Below the pieces are notes generated by a model. The model saw nothing but the letters and a program-made list of their open reading frames with translations. It was not told the DNA's origin and made no database searches. DNA of 64,000 bases from Lactobacillus sp. PV034 (GTDB taxonomy: Bacteria > Bacillota > Bacilli > Lactobacillales > Lactobacillaceae), in assembly GCF_014522305.1 (NCBI RefSeq), contig NZ_CP041982.1:1121001-1185000 (forward strand), read 5' to 3'. The translations under genes and the position numbers were made by a program. Shown here piece after piece: positions 21,001 through 31,831 of the stretch (positions are counted from its first letter, which is position 1; every line of letters starts with the position of its first letter).

Positions 21001-22489
21001 GTTGACCATCAGCTTCAAAAATACCTTTAGCATAGCCAGTGCCAGTAATATTTACAGTAGCACCTTGCTTAACATCAACACTGTATTTAGTAACATTGCC
21101 GTCGTTATCACTAACATCAAATTGTGAACTACGGATAGCATCAGCACCATAGTTATTCATGGCGTCCCATGTAGAACCTACATTAATAGTGGTAGTGCCA
21201 TCTTCAACACTTACATAACCAGCATCTAAAGCTGAACCACTTACTCCAAGCGTATCACCAGCTGTATGGTCATTGAACGATGCAGTAATGTTGTTATTAC
21301 CACTTAATTTTAAAGTGTAGTATTCATTTGAGTGATTATCTTTAGAAGCACCTTCAACGATTGGACGACTGGTAGTAGTAGCAGTTACATCATGTAAAGT
21401 AACAGTATTCTTCTTTTGATTAGTGCCACTAACGTCTTCAAATGAAAGGAGACCGTAGAGAGTTGGCGCAGCAAAAGCAGTTTCACCACTACCATCTTTT
21501 TCAACACCTTTAAGAGTAAGGTTATCAAGAGTAATATCCCAACCGTTACCATTCTTTTGGTTACTGTTTTGGAACATTAAGCTGTAGTGACCAAAGTCAA
21601 TTGTGCTGTTATCAGCACTGGTAATAGTAACTTTACGAGCATTATTAGTAGTAGGTAAAGTTAAACAACCATTGTAACCTACAGCTTGTCCACCTAAGTT
21701 AGCAGTTTTACCAGTTACAGTAATGTCCTTAGTAACGTTAATCACACCAACATTAGCATCATTTAATGCGCCAATAAAACTAGCCCAGTCAGAAACATCT
21801 GATGAGTTTAAAGTTGGGTCAGTTGGGGTGGTGTTGTCGAGCATTGCATAAGTGCCCTTTTCATCCTTACCAACTACAGCACCTTGAGCAACTAATGACT
21901 TAAGGTTATTAGCCATGTCAGCAGTCTTTAAGCTGTTAAGTGCTTGTGAGTTAAGTTCTTTAGCGCCAGCTTGGTTGCTCAAAGCAGCAGTTGAAAGGGT
22001 AGTAGTTGCAGCAGTCTTAGTTACTTGAGCAGCACTTTTGACTGGAGTAGCTACTGAAGCTGAACTAGCAGTTTGCTTTTCTGCAGCAACAGACTTAACT
22101 GCTGCCTTTGAAGCTACACTAGCAGTACTCTTCTTAGCAGCACTTGATTGTGCGCTTGAAGCTACTGAAGCAGTACTTGAGCTTGCTGAAGAAGCTACTG
22201 AACTGGTTGCACTTGAACTTGCAGCACTAGTAGCACTACTTGCAGCTAAGCTTTGACTAGCATCAACTTTAATATTTAATTTGGATTGTTCATCCACGCT
22301 TGCTTCAGTCTTGTTGTTGTCAACTTTATCTTTAGGAGTTGCAGCTTGTGTTGTTTCTGCATTAAATCCTAAAAAAGAAAGACCAATCAATACTGAGGCA
22401 GCACCAATTGAAAGTTTACGGATAGAGAAACGTTCATTCTTTTGTTCCATCTTGCGTAAACGTTCTTGATAATTGCGTCTTGATAGCAT
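12062..22489 (-). pseudogene. Giant mucus-binding (MUB/Rib-like) surface protein, N-terminal 3,475 residues
   Basis: The ATG at 22489 follows GGGAGAAAAG. Residues 20-25 are RFSIRK with a signal peptide ending near TTQAA; a Ser/Ala-rich segment spans about 70-165. Residues about 200-700 resemble a beta-helix (pectate-lyase-like) adhesive domain with repeated short strand motifs. Rib-type modules follow (SYPD.AGLNDK..., VTYPDG), then at least six 174-residue MUB repeats (TKDVTDDPSQADKV ... ITFGTDDPAPINVNI) between about residues 1,790 and 2,830, then further MucBP/MUB modules. The frame stops at YGAWGNF where the repeat pattern predicts continuation; the +1 frame carries on at 12081. A joined product would have about 4,090 residues. 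Confidence 0.85.
14010..17130 (-). repeat. Six 522-bp MUB repeats
   Basis: The signature coding for TKDVT-DP-QADKV occurs six times at intervals near 522 bases (174 residues). The two rightmost units (about 16,060-17,100) look identical over long stretches, for example the block starting CCATGGACCATAACTTACTT at 16421 and again at 16943. This points to recent duplication or gene conversion, and this stretch is a likely misassembly spot in short-read data. Confidence 0.85.
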
Positions 22490-22538
22490 TCTTTTCTCCC
22501 GAGATTCTCTCTTATATTAATTATTAGACTACAAGTAT

Positions 22539-22567
22539 ATAATAACGATTGTTTTTTGTTTTTTCAA
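22539..22567 (-). promoter_or_regulatory. Promoter of the giant MUB gene
   Basis: Minus strand: -35 TTGAAA (22562-22567), 17-base spacer AAACAAAAAACAATCGT, -10 TATTAT (22539-22544). Almost the same core and A-rich spacer occur before the other adhesin genes. Confidence 0.65.
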
Positions 22568-22629
22568 TAATATTATATTTAACTTAAGCTTTGATGTTTT
22601 ATAGCTTATAGGTACAAAAAATGAATGCA

Positions 22630-22662
22630 TAAAAAAACACATCCCATCAAGGAATGTATTTC
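22630..22662 (-). terminator. Terminator of the 879-residue adhesin gene
   Basis: Stem ACATCCC/GGAATGT (22639-22657, one G-T pair) followed on the minus strand by TGTTTTTTT. It lies directly after the stop codon at 22677. Confidence 0.65.
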
Positions 22663-22676
22663 TTTACTTATTAAAA

Positions 22677-25316
22677 TTAGTTTTTGCGCTTCTTAGTTAC
22701 AGCTAAACCTAAAATTGCGCCAATGCTTACAAACATTAAACCAAGAATACCTGCAGTTGTCTTGGCACCAGTTTGTGGTAAAGCAGCTTGCTTGTTGTGC
22801 TTATGAAGAGCATTTACACGAGCAGTTGTTGCTACATTACTTGCATGAACTGGAGCAGTTTCTACCTTATTAGCTACAACTTCGGTTGGCTCTACCGTAG
22901 TATCATCGTCTGGAGCTTTAGTTGCATGTGGTGCTACTGTTTCATCAGTAGTTGTAGTCGGTACATCTGGTGTATCAGTTGGATGTGGCATTGGAATTGC
23001 TGGATCTGTTGGAACTTCAGTTGGAGTACCAGTAGTTGATTGACCACCATTATCTGGATTTTCTGGTTGAGGATTTGGTGCGTCAACTACAACAGTTACT
23101 GGGACATCAACTTTATCGCCATTAGGGAAAGTTACAACAACTACTGCCGGCTTAGTGCCTGGAGTTGTAATTTCTGGAATATCTTTCCATTCGTACTTAG
23201 TACCATTTGGCATTTCTGGAATATTGCTAATTGCCTTTGATGGATCTGGAACTTTACCTTGTGGAGTGTGGATATCTTGACCTTGTGGTACTGGGTTTTC
23301 TACTGTCACCTTAACTGGGACGTCAACTTTGTCGCCGTTAGGGAAAGTTACGACTACTACTGCTGGCTTAGTTCCTGGTGTATGTACTTCTGGAACGTCT
23401 TTCCATTCGTACTTAGTGCCGCTTGGCATTTCGGGAGCGTTGCCAATTGCTGTTTGGGCATCTGGAACCTTACCTGTTGGCGTAGTAATGTCCTTGCCTG
23501 TTGGAGTTGGATCTTCAACATTTACAAGTACAATTACATTTTCTTTTTTACCATTTGGGAAAGTTACAGTAATAACCGACATTTGAGATCCTGGCACATA
23601 GACATTTGGAGCATCTTTCCAAGTATATGTAGTACCTATTGGTAGTTCAGGGATATTGCCAATTCCTTCTCTAGCTGCAGGCATCTTCCCATAAGGAGTA
23701 GTTATATCCTTATCATGTGGATCATAAGTAGTAACTCCATTGTCTTTATAAGTTACATAAACCTCAACATCTGCTGAATCTACATTAACAGTTAAACTAG
23801 GAATTGTAGTAGCTGGCTTGTCGTCTACTAATGAAGTATATCCATCATATTGATCTACTGTAACAGCTGGCATAGTTGCTTGGGTTTGTGAAGTTAAAGT
23901 TTGAGTAGCAGAATCATAAACACCGTAGTTACCATAAGTTACCACTTCTTTATCATTTACAGCTGAAACAGTTTTAGTTCTACCAAAGACAGCTCTTTGA
24001 AGTTCAGAATAGTAACCTTCTGGGGATTCAAAATTAATGTGACGGTATATTACTTTAAACATATCACTATATCTATTGTCAGTTGGATTTGTAATACCAG
24101 GGTCTCCTGGTTTGTCAGTACCAGTAACAATAATAGTAGTTGGAACCACTTGAGGGTTTTGACCAGGTTGCTTAACTGTTATACGAACTGGGTTACTACC
24201 AATAGTATTTACATCTGGTGCACCGTCAGTCCAAGAATAAGTAGTGCCTGGAATTAATTCTGAAGGATTAGCAATACCATCAATTGGGTTAACTGGGGTT
24301 CCTTTAGGAGTAACAATCACTTTGCTATCTGCTAGAGTAACATATTGGATACCAGTATTGTCCTTTTCATATATGATGTAATAGACGTCATTATGTTGAA
24401 CATCACTTGGCGTAACAGTCTTTTCACTTAATTCATTAGGATCGTAAGATGCTTGATACCCTTCAAATTCTGGTACCTTTACTGCTGGAAATACTGCAGT
24501 TGCTGGTTCCCATCCACCATACTCTATTTTTCCAGTAGTTGGATAATAAGTCTCGCTACGTTTAAAATCTACCTTTTGATCTGCTAAAGTAACTTCTTTA
24601 TTAGTAAGAGGATTAATATACTTGATAGTTCTGCTTACTGTTGAAGTGTGAGTATTAGTTACGGGTGGAGTATCTGGTGCAACCATTCCACCATACTGAG
24701 TATTTGAAAGCTTATAGTATTGAATCACATAACTATCTGCACGAGATACACCTGGAAAAACAGTCTTTTCACTTAATTCATTCGGATCATAAGATGCTTG
24801 ATACCCTTCAAATTCTGGTACCTTTACTGCTGGGAATACTTTGCTGGCCGGTTCCCATGCACCATACTCTATTTTTCCAGTAGTTGGATAATAAGTCTCA
24901 CTACGCTTAAACTCTATCTTTTGATCAGCCAAAGTCTCTTCTTTATTAGTAAGTGGGTTGATATACTTGATAGTTCTGCTTACTGTTGAAGTTTCAGTAT
25001 TTACTGTAGGTTTGGCCTCTGGCTGAGTTTCTGTGGTACGTTTTTCCTGTGGAGCTGCAGTATTAGTACTATAAGTAGTAGTCGTTGGAGCTACAGGCGC
25101 TTGAACAGGGGTAACCTTATTCTCTGGTGCAGTAGCTGTAGTAACTTTAGTTTCTTGTACAGTATCCGCATGTACAGTAGTTTGTGAACCTACACCCATA
25201 AAGAAAAGCCCAATCACTACTGAGGCAGCACCGACAGTCAACTTACGAATTGAGAAACGTTCTGTCTTTTGTTCCATCTTGCGTAATTTTTCTTTGTAGT
25301 TATTTTTTGAAAACAT
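22677..25316 (-). CDS. LPQTG-anchored adhesin with MUB-type and Rib-type repeats
   Basis: An intact protein of 879 residues. ATG at 25316 follows AGGAAGAG. RFSIRK at residues 20-25, signal peptide ending near VHA. Two near-identical modules (TVSRTIKYINPLTNKE ... FEGYQASYDPNELSEKTV) fall at about residues 105-315, resembling the B2-like part of MUB repeats. A Rib-like module, another MUB-like segment (DMFKVIYRHINFESPEGY) and three or four Rib-type repeats (PEMPSGTKYEWKDVPEVHTPG) follow. The end is Pro/Thr-rich, then LPQTG at residues 846-850, a membrane helix and KKRKN. It probably binds mucus or another host or matrix ligand; specificity cannot be read from sequence. Confidence 0.9.
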   Translation of the reverse strand: MFSKNNYKEKLRKMEQKTERFSIRKLTVGAASVVIGLFFMGVGSQTTVHADTVQETKVTTATAPENKVTPVQAPVAPTTTTYSTNTAAPQEKRTTETQPEAKPTVNTETSTVSRTIKYINPLTNKEETLADQKIEFKRSETYYPTTGKIEYGAWEPASKVFPAVKVPEFEGYQASYDPNELSEKTVFPGVSRADSYVIQYYKLSNTQYGGMVAPDTPPVTNTHTSTVSRTIKYINPLTNKEVTLADQKVDFKRSETYYPTTGKIEYGGWEPATAVFPAVKVPEFEGYQASYDPNELSEKTVTPSDVQHNDVYYIIYEKDNTGIQYVTLADSKVIVTPKGTPVNPIDGIANPSELIPGTTYSWTDGAPDVNTIGSNPVRITVKQPGQNPQVVPTTIIVTGTDKPGDPGITNPTDNRYSDMFKVIYRHINFESPEGYYSELQRAVFGRTKTVSAVNDKEVVTYGNYGVYDSATQTLTSQTQATMPAVTVDQYDGYTSLVDDKPATTIPSLTVNVDSADVEVYVTYKDNGVTTYDPHDKDITTPYGKMPAAREGIGNIPELPIGTTYTWKDAPNVYVPGSQMSVITVTFPNGKKENVIVLVNVEDPTPTGKDITTPTGKVPDAQTAIGNAPEMPSGTKYEWKDVPEVHTPGTKPAVVVVTFPNGDKVDVPVKVTVENPVPQGQDIHTPQGKVPDPSKAISNIPEMPNGTKYEWKDIPEITTPGTKPAVVVVTFPNGDKVDVPVTVVVDAPNPQPENPDNGGQSTTGTPTEVPTDPAIPMPHPTDTPDVPTTTTDETVAPHATKAPDDDTTVEPTEVVANKVETAPVHASNVATTARVNALHKHNKQAALPQTGAKTTAGILGLMFVSIGAILGLAVTKKRKN

Positions 25317-25354
25317 ACTTCACTCTTCCTTTTCCTAAATACTTGCAATGATAA

Positions 25355-25383
25355 ATAATAGTCGTTATTTTTACTCGTTTCAA
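25355..25383 (-). promoter_or_regulatory. Promoter of the 879-residue adhesin gene
   Basis: Minus strand: -35 TTGAAA (25378-25383), 17-base spacer CGAGTAAAAATAACGAC, -10 TATTAT (25355-25360). Confidence 0.65.
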
Positions 25384-25593
25384 ATATTTTTATAAGATAT
25401 TAATTATCTAATTTGTTAAATTATATATAAATCAAGATTATATCACTGCTCGAAAAATTATAGTTTTTCATAATTAAGAAACAACATACACCAGATTTAA
25501 AGGCTTGTTTTTTTATTTTTGAATCAAACATTAATTATGATGTTATTATTTAATAAATAACATCATAATTAAATAAATCAAAAAAATAGATAA

Positions 25594-25626
25594 CAAAAAA
25601 GCGTTCCCGCGAGGGAACGCTTTTTT
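25594..25626 (-). terminator. Terminator of the 2,033-residue adhesin gene
   Basis: Strong stem GCGTTCCC/GGGAACGC (25601-25620) flanked by A6 and T6, so it is bidirectional. It lies about 60 bases after the stop at 25683. The 25384-25593 stretch to its left is A/T-rich with no gene seen. Confidence 0.8.
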
Positions 25627-25682
25627 AAGCATAAAACTAATTAAATTAGATTAGAGGATTGAATGATTAGATGTTATCAAAA

Positions 25683-28600
25683 TTAGTTTTTACGCTTCTT
25701 GTCAGCTGCAAGACCTAAGATTGCACCAACGCTAGCAATCATTAAGCCAAGTAAGCCAGCCATGTTAGCTTCTGCACCAGTTTGTGGTAAAGTCTTAGCT
25801 CTGCCATTACCGTTGCCGTCGTTGTCATCGCCGTAGAAGCTTGAGTGTACGCGGTTAGCGTAGTCATCACCGTAAAGGCCGTTACCGTGAACACGAGCAC
25901 TTTCGTCATCGTTTAAGCCGTTACCGTGAACACCAGTAGTATCAGTGTAATCACCGTTACCCTTGTTACTGTTATCAGTTGCGTGTGGTTCAACAGTAAT
26001 AGTAGTTTCAATAGTACCAGTAGTACCATCTGGGTAAATAACCTTAATAGTTACTGGGTGAGTACCAATAGTAGTAACATCTGGAGTACCATCTGCCCAT
26101 TCATACTTAGTGCCTGCTGGCATCTTGTCAGGGTTCTTGATACCTTGTGATGGATCTGGAACAACACCTTGTGGAGTGTTAATTGGTTTTGGTTCTGGAG
26201 TTGGTACGTTAACATCAACAGTTACAGTATCAGTTGAGCCATCTGGGTAAGTTACAACGATAACTTCTGGGTGAGTACCAGGTTTCTTAACATCGTCAGC
26301 AACCTTACCTGGATCTTGCCAAGTGTAAGTAGTACCGCCTGGTAATTGATCCTTGTTTGAAATACCATCTGCTGGGTTTGGAACTACACCTTCTGGAGTA
26401 TCAATTGGTTGACCTTCTGGAGTGTAAGTATCAGCATCTGTTGGAGTTACAACTGGAGTAGAAGGTTCAGTAACAACTACAGTTACAGGAACTTCTTCAG
26501 TCTTACCATCTGGGTAAGTTACTACAACTACTGCTGGGTGGTTACCAATAGTATTTACGTCTGGAGTATCTTTCCATTCGTACTTAGTACCAGTTGGCAT
26601 ATCACCCTTGTTCTTAATACCATCTGCTGGATCTGGAACTACACCTTGTGGAGTATTAACGTTTTGACCTTCTGGAGCTGGAACAATTACAGTTACAGGA
26701 ACTTCATCTTGTGAACCATCTGGGTAAGTTACTACAACTACTGCTGGGTGGCTACCTGAAGTAGTTACATCTGGAGTAGTCTTCCAAGTGTACTTAGTAC
26801 CAGTTGGTAAATCACCCTTGTTCTTGATACCTTCTGAAGCATCTGGAACTACACCTTGCTTAGTGTTTACAGGTTGACCTTCTGGAGTGTACTTAGCAGC
26901 ATCTGAACCAGCCTTAACGTAAGTAATAGTTACAGTTGAGTTTGGAGTTTCAGCAGTAACACCAGTTACTTCTGGAACTTCTTTAGATTCAACACCGTTA
27001 ACTTGTGATACGTAACCATCGTGTTGAGGTACAACAACCTTAGTAAAGGTACCAGTCTTATCATTAGTTAACTTGTTAGTAGTAGTGTCGTAAATAGTGT
27101 AACCACTGTAAGTAGTGTTACCTTGGTTATCAACAGTCTTAGATCTACCGAATACTACCTTTTGTACACTTGTAGCTTCAGTCTTAGAACCATCTGAATT
27201 TGTGGTTTCAGTGACGATAGTTCTAGTTACAGTGTGGAATAAGTCTTTGTACTTAGAATCATCTGGGTTAGTGATACCTGGGTCACCTGGTTTTTCAGTA
27301 CCAGTAACGATAACCTTAGTAGGCACATCTTGAGTATTGCCATCTGGGTAAGTTACTGTAATAACTACTGGTTTAACACCAATTGTAGTAACATCTGGTG
27401 CTTTATTATCTTTCCAACTGTACTTAGTATCAGGATCTAAATCACCCTTGTTACCAATACCTTGTGATGGGTTTGGCATTACACCCTTAGGAGTAACAAT
27501 TGGAGTACCAGTTGCGTTTTCTGAGTAAGGCTTACCTGGTTGATCAACGATAACCTTAACTGGAACTTCATCCTTAGAACCATCTGGGTAAGTTACAACA
27601 ACAGTTGCTGGCTTAGTTCCTGGAGTCTTGGTATCTGGTTCACCATCTTTCCAAGTGTACTTAGTACCTGTTGGAAGTGATGGGATGTTTGCAATACCTT
27701 GTGATGCTTCTGGGTGTCCACCAACATTAGTGTGAACATCTTGGCCTTCTGGAGTGTACTTGTCAGCATCAGTCTTAGGATTTACAACGTTAAGTGAACC
27801 TGCTGGTAATTCAACGTCTAAGTAAGTTGGTTGACCATTCTTATCCTTGTCTTGGAAAGTGATACGTACAGTACCCTTAGTATCGCCAGCCTTAAGGTCG
27901 TTTGCCCAAGTGTATGATACAGGCTTGTTAGCAGTTAACTTGTCTAAGTTAGTAGTATTAATTAATGCTAATTCAGCATCAGTTAATTTGTCACCTGCTT
28001 TAGCTGGGTTAACTTCAGTCTTCTTAGAAGCAGCATCTGCTACTGGAGCAGCACCTTGCATTTCGATAGCTGGGCCATACCAACCACCTGATAAAGTTAA
28101 TGAGTGTTCAGGAGTTGCGAATAAGTTAGTACCTGTTTCCTTAATCAATTCACTATTTTGACCAAATGTAAGCTTAATTGATGGGTTCTTAGATGCATCA
28201 GCACTTAATTCAGTAACACCTGGAAGTGGAGCTTCCATAGAAGCCTTGTCTACATTAGTGTTGATTGGAATAATCCATTCTGCCTTGATGTCGTTGTAGT
28301 TAGTAATCTTGTGACCAGCTACATCTTTACCCTTACGTACATCAGCATTGTTCCACCAAGTAATGCTATCAACAGTTGACATTGGATCTGGGTACATGCT
28401 GTTAGCAGTGGTTTCGTGAAGGTTCTTCAATGTTTCTTTTACAACTACACTGTAATCAGTACCGATGAAGGTGTTAGGACCTACAGCGATTGGTGCATCA
28501 ACAGTTTCGCTTGAACCATCTGGGTAAGTTACTGTTACTGGTACAAATACAGGACCTTCTGGAGTGTTTGAACTAGTAGTTACAGTTACGTTACCAGTGT

Positions 28601-31600
28601 TTGGATCTACCTTAGCAGTTACGCCTTCTGGTAATTTAGTTCCTTCTGGAATCTTGTAAGTAGTTCCTTCTGGAGCCTTAGCAGTCTTACCATCTGCGTC
28701 AGTGTAAGTTGGTACACCAGTTTCAACGCTTTCACCTTGTTTTACATTTACAGGCTTGTATGATGGTTGGTATTCGTTAGCATCAGTTGGAATAACGTTT
28801 ACCTTAGCAGTAGTACCGTTTGCAGAACCATCTGGGTAGTTTACAACAACTGGAATTTCTAAGTCGATAGGTTTTGCATCAGGAGTAGTTGAAACAGAAA
28901 TAGTACCGTTATCAGGGTTAATTTCAACTGTAACACCAGCTGGAACATCGTTTAAGTAAGTTTGGTCAATAGCGTATTGAGTTCCTTCTGGAGCAGCAGT
29001 TGCTGGTTCACCATTCTTAGTAATAGTTACAGGAACTTCAACCTTCTTACCAATAGTTACAGTAGTATCCTTGTAGCTTGGCTTGTAAACGTTACCGTAA
29101 GCATCAGTAATATTTAATGGAATGTCAACAAAGTCAACAGAACCATCTTTGTAGGTAACTTTTGCCCAAGCTGATTTATCAGTCTTCTTCAATTGACCAG
29201 TTGGGTTTTGAGGTTGTGCTTCTGGCTTACCTTCAGCATCAACCATTTCCTTGTCCCATTCTGCAGCATCTTTAGCTGAGTCGTACCAAGTTACGCTTGA
29301 AACAAGGTCTTGCCAGTTAGCAACTGGAGTTGAACCCATTACTTGCTTACCGTTTTCATCAGTAGTTACCTTAGCTTCTAAAAGATCTTTGATACCCTTA
29401 TTAGGATCTAAGTTCTTCAAGCTTTGTTGGGTAGTACCATCAATAGTTTGAACTTCTGGATCGTATAAGTCTTTGTCTGATGACTTAATTGGAGAATCCT
29501 TTTCAAGAAGCTTGCTACCCATTGCGATACGTTGTGGAGTCCACCAGCTAAAGTTGTTTAAGAAGCTGTTTAAGTATTGGCTGTTAGCACCAGCAGTAAT
29601 AGTACCTTGGTTAGTGTTTTCGTTAGCCTTTTGTGAACCGTTGTATTGACCAGCACCTTGAGTTGCACCCATCACAACTGAACCGTTTGAAGTTAAGTAT
29701 GATGAAGCAGCCTTTTGAATTGGAGCAAGTGCTTGTGGGTTAAAGCCGATTGGAGCAAATCCGTCAGCACTCATTGATACACGACCACGTGATTGTGAGT
29801 TGGTAATCATCCAAGTGTAGTCAGGGTTGTCACTTAAGTTAGCTCTGTTCCATTGAGCAACTGGAGTGTTAGTAATAGTATCTTGTTGTTTTTGACGTTG
29901 GTTGAAGATGAATGAACCACCAATTTCTGGAAGAGTTGGGTTCAAACGTTGTAAGTTTACGTATTCTGGGTTGTTGAAGTTTACGTAGCCTGCTAAGTTT
30001 TCACCAGCTGGTCCACCAACCCAACCTGGCATAAAGATCATACCAAGAGCAGTTTGTTGTTCATGATCTTGTAAGTCTAAAGTAGCACCTTCGTTAACAT
30101 CAATTCTTAAAGTAGTGTTACCAGATGAAGCACCAGTACCCATAGTAATCATTGGGTTAGCACCCTTATCAGTGGTGTTACGTACAATCTTAATTGAACC
30201 GTTGTCTTCAATACGGTTATCACTAGTAATTATGGCTGCAGCACCTGGAATACCAGTACCGATTGAAAGAACACCAAATTGGGTACCATTTAAGTTAGCC
30301 ATTGCTAAATGTCCAAGACCGCCTTCGTAAGCACTCATCTTAGTAGTGATGTCTAACTTACCAGTCTTACCAGTTACTAAGTTACCTGAGTAAACAGCAA
30401 TTGAGTGACCGTCAGCTAAATCCATGTTAACGTTACCGTCAATGTTAACACTACCACCAACTAATTGAGCACCAGTACCTAAAGCAACGATACCTTTAAC
30501 ATCCTTACCACCTTTGATGTTTAAAGTTGCGCCTTCTTTAACGTCTAATGGAGATTTAGTAAATTGACCAGTAGCCTTATCTTTTACGTAGTCACCGTTA
30601 GCACGAACTGCAGCACCACCGTATTGTAAGTTGTAGCTTTTGGTGCTCTTCATATCAATAGTAGTAGTACCATTGTTAACTACAATGTAACCTGCTGAAA
30701 TAGCATCACCATCATCACCAGGGGTTAAACCTTTATCCCATGGAGTGTTAGTTAAGTTGTTAGTACCTTCTAATACTAAAGTGTACTTTTCGTAACCAGT
30801 GTTTGCAGCACCAGCTGAGTTAGTAAGCATACCAGTAATAATTGAACGACCATTAACTTCAGCAGTTACGTTTCTGAAAGTAATAGTATCAAGAGCTTGC
30901 TTGTCTGCACTAACCTTAGTAAGTGAAATTGGTGAGTAAGAACCAATATCAGTTTGAGCACTTGAAGCCTTTAATGGAGCAGCTTTAATAGTTACATCTT
31001 CAAAAGTCATATCCCAAGCTGCGTGGTTATCACCTTGGTTAGCATCAGTAAGGTCTAAGTTTTGGTTAGTAAAGTCGATAGTGTTGTTGTTACCACTAAT
31101 AGTAACTTTACGTGCAACATCCTTAGCATCAAGCTTTTGACGACCACCGTATAATACAGGTTGAGTTACGCTAGTACCGTTTACCTTACCAGTAACAGTA
31201 ATATCTTTAGTAATGTTGATGTGATCAACGTTTGCGTCGCTCAATGCGCTGATGAAGCCAGCCCAGTCTTGAACATCTTGTGAGTTCTTGTAAACTGTTG
31301 CTTCTGGATCAGTAGCTTGAGTGGCATCTAACATTGCGTAAGTACCTTGTGCGTTCTTACCAATTACAGCACCCTTAGCAGCTAATGACTTAAGTTCTTC
31401 ACTTTCAGCTGCTGATGAACTTGCGTTTGAAGTTGCTACTTTAGCATCAGATTTTACTGCAGCACTTGATGCTGGAGCTTCTGACTTAACTGCTGCTGAG
31501 CTAGTTGCGTCAGCTTTTTCAGTTGCAGGTTGTGCTGCTGATGAAGCAACATTAATATTTTTAGCTTGGCTATCTACTGAAGCAACTTTAGCATCAGTAG

Positions 31601-31784
31601 TTGCCTTTGCATCATTATTAGTATTCTCAGTAGTTGCAGCTTGAGCACTGTGTGCGTTGAATCCTAAGAATGATAATCCGATTAATACTGAAGCAGCACC
31701 AACGGATAATTTACGAATTGAGAAACGTTCGGTCTTTTGTTCCATCTTTCGTAAACGTTCTTGATAATTTCGTTTTGATAACAT
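25683..31784 (-). CDS. Large LPQTG-anchored adhesin, beta-helix plus Rib repeats (2,033 residues)
   Basis: The frame is open from 31826, but the ATG at 31784 sits behind GGAGAAAGATAGG and gives the same MLSKRNYQERLRKMEQK start as the giant MUB protein. RFSIRK and a signal peptide ending near AQAA follow, then a Ser/Ala-rich segment. Residues about 150-750 match the N-terminal domain of the giant protein (VQDWAGFISALSDANVDHIN, ITKDITVTGK, NNTIDF), a probable beta-helix adhesive domain. Rib-type modules occupy about 880-1,150, and a tandem set (TPEGQ.V.T..GVVPDPADGI) about 1,335-1,930. LPQTG begins 35 residues from the end, before a helix and KKRKN. Intact, so likely functional at the surface. 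Confidence 0.9.
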   Translation of the reverse strand: MLSKRNYQERLRKMEQKTERFSIRKLSVGAASVLIGLSFLGFNAHSAQAATTENTNNDAKATTDAKVASVDSQAKNINVASSAAQPATEKADATSSAAVKSEAPASSAAVKSDAKVATSNASSSAAESEELKSLAAKGAVIGKNAQGTYAMLDATQATDPEATVYKNSQDVQDWAGFISALSDANVDHINITKDITVTGKVNGTSVTQPVLYGGRQKLDAKDVARKVTISGNNNTIDFTNQNLDLTDANQGDNHAAWDMTFEDVTIKAAPLKASSAQTDIGSYSPISLTKVSADKQALDTITFRNVTAEVNGRSIITGMLTNSAGAANTGYEKYTLVLEGTNNLTNTPWDKGLTPGDDGDAISAGYIVVNNGTTTIDMKSTKSYNLQYGGAAVRANGDYVKDKATGQFTKSPLDVKEGATLNIKGGKDVKGIVALGTGAQLVGGSVNIDGNVNMDLADGHSIAVYSGNLVTGKTGKLDITTKMSAYEGGLGHLAMANLNGTQFGVLSIGTGIPGAAAIITSDNRIEDNGSIKIVRNTTDKGANPMITMGTGASSGNTTLRIDVNEGATLDLQDHEQQTALGMIFMPGWVGGPAGENLAGYVNFNNPEYVNLQRLNPTLPEIGGSFIFNQRQKQQDTITNTPVAQWNRANLSDNPDYTWMITNSQSRGRVSMSADGFAPIGFNPQALAPIQKAASSYLTSNGSVVMGATQGAGQYNGSQKANENTNQGTITAGANSQYLNSFLNNFSWWTPQRIAMGSKLLEKDSPIKSSDKDLYDPEVQTIDGTTQQSLKNLDPNKGIKDLLEAKVTTDENGKQVMGSTPVANWQDLVSSVTWYDSAKDAAEWDKEMVDAEGKPEAQPQNPTGQLKKTDKSAWAKVTYKDGSVDFVDIPLNITDAYGNVYKPSYKDTTVTIGKKVEVPVTITKNGEPATAAPEGTQYAIDQTYLNDVPAGVTVEINPDNGTISVSTTPDAKPIDLEIPVVVNYPDGSANGTTAKVNVIPTDANEYQPSYKPVNVKQGESVETGVPTYTDADGKTAKAPEGTTYKIPEGTKLPEGVTAKVDPNTGNVTVTTSSNTPEGPVFVPVTVTYPDGSSETVDAPIAVGPNTFIGTDYSVVVKETLKNLHETTANSMYPDPMSTVDSITWWNNADVRKGKDVAGHKITNYNDIKAEWIIPINTNVDKASMEAPLPGVTELSADASKNPSIKLTFGQNSELIKETGTNLFATPEHSLTLSGGWYGPAIEMQGAAPVADAASKKTEVNPAKAGDKLTDAELALINTTNLDKLTANKPVSYTWANDLKAGDTKGTVRITFQDKDKNGQPTYLDVELPAGSLNVVNPKTDADKYTPEGQDVHTNVGGHPEASQGIANIPSLPTGTKYTWKDGEPDTKTPGTKPATVVVTYPDGSKDEVPVKVIVDQPGKPYSENATGTPIVTPKGVMPNPSQGIGNKGDLDPDTKYSWKDNKAPDVTTIGVKPVVITVTYPDGNTQDVPTKVIVTGTEKPGDPGITNPDDSKYKDLFHTVTRTIVTETTNSDGSKTEATSVQKVVFGRSKTVDNQGNTTYSGYTIYDTTTNKLTNDKTGTFTKVVVPQHDGYVSQVNGVESKEVPEVTGVTAETPNSTVTITYVKAGSDAAKYTPEGQPVNTKQGVVPDASEGIKNKGDLPTGTKYTWKTTPDVTTSGSHPAVVVVTYPDGSQDEVPVTVIVPAPEGQNVNTPQGVVPDPADGIKNKGDMPTGTKYEWKDTPDVNTIGNHPAVVVVTYPDGKTEEVPVTVVVTEPSTPVVTPTDADTYTPEGQPIDTPEGVVPNPADGISNKDQLPGGTTYTWQDPGKVADDVKKPGTHPEVIVVTYPDGSTDTVTVDVNVPTPEPKPINTPQGVVPDPSQGIKNPDKMPAGTKYEWADGTPDVTTIGTHPVTIKVIYPDGTTGTIETTITVEPHATDNSNKGNGDYTDTTGVHGNGLNDDESARVHGNGLYGDDYANRVHSSFYGDDNDGNGNGRAKTLPQTGAEANMAGLLGLMIASVGAILGLAADKKRKN

Positions 31785-31831
31785 CCTATCTTTCTCCTTT
31801 TTGTTTCTTATTATTTCAATCAACAATATCT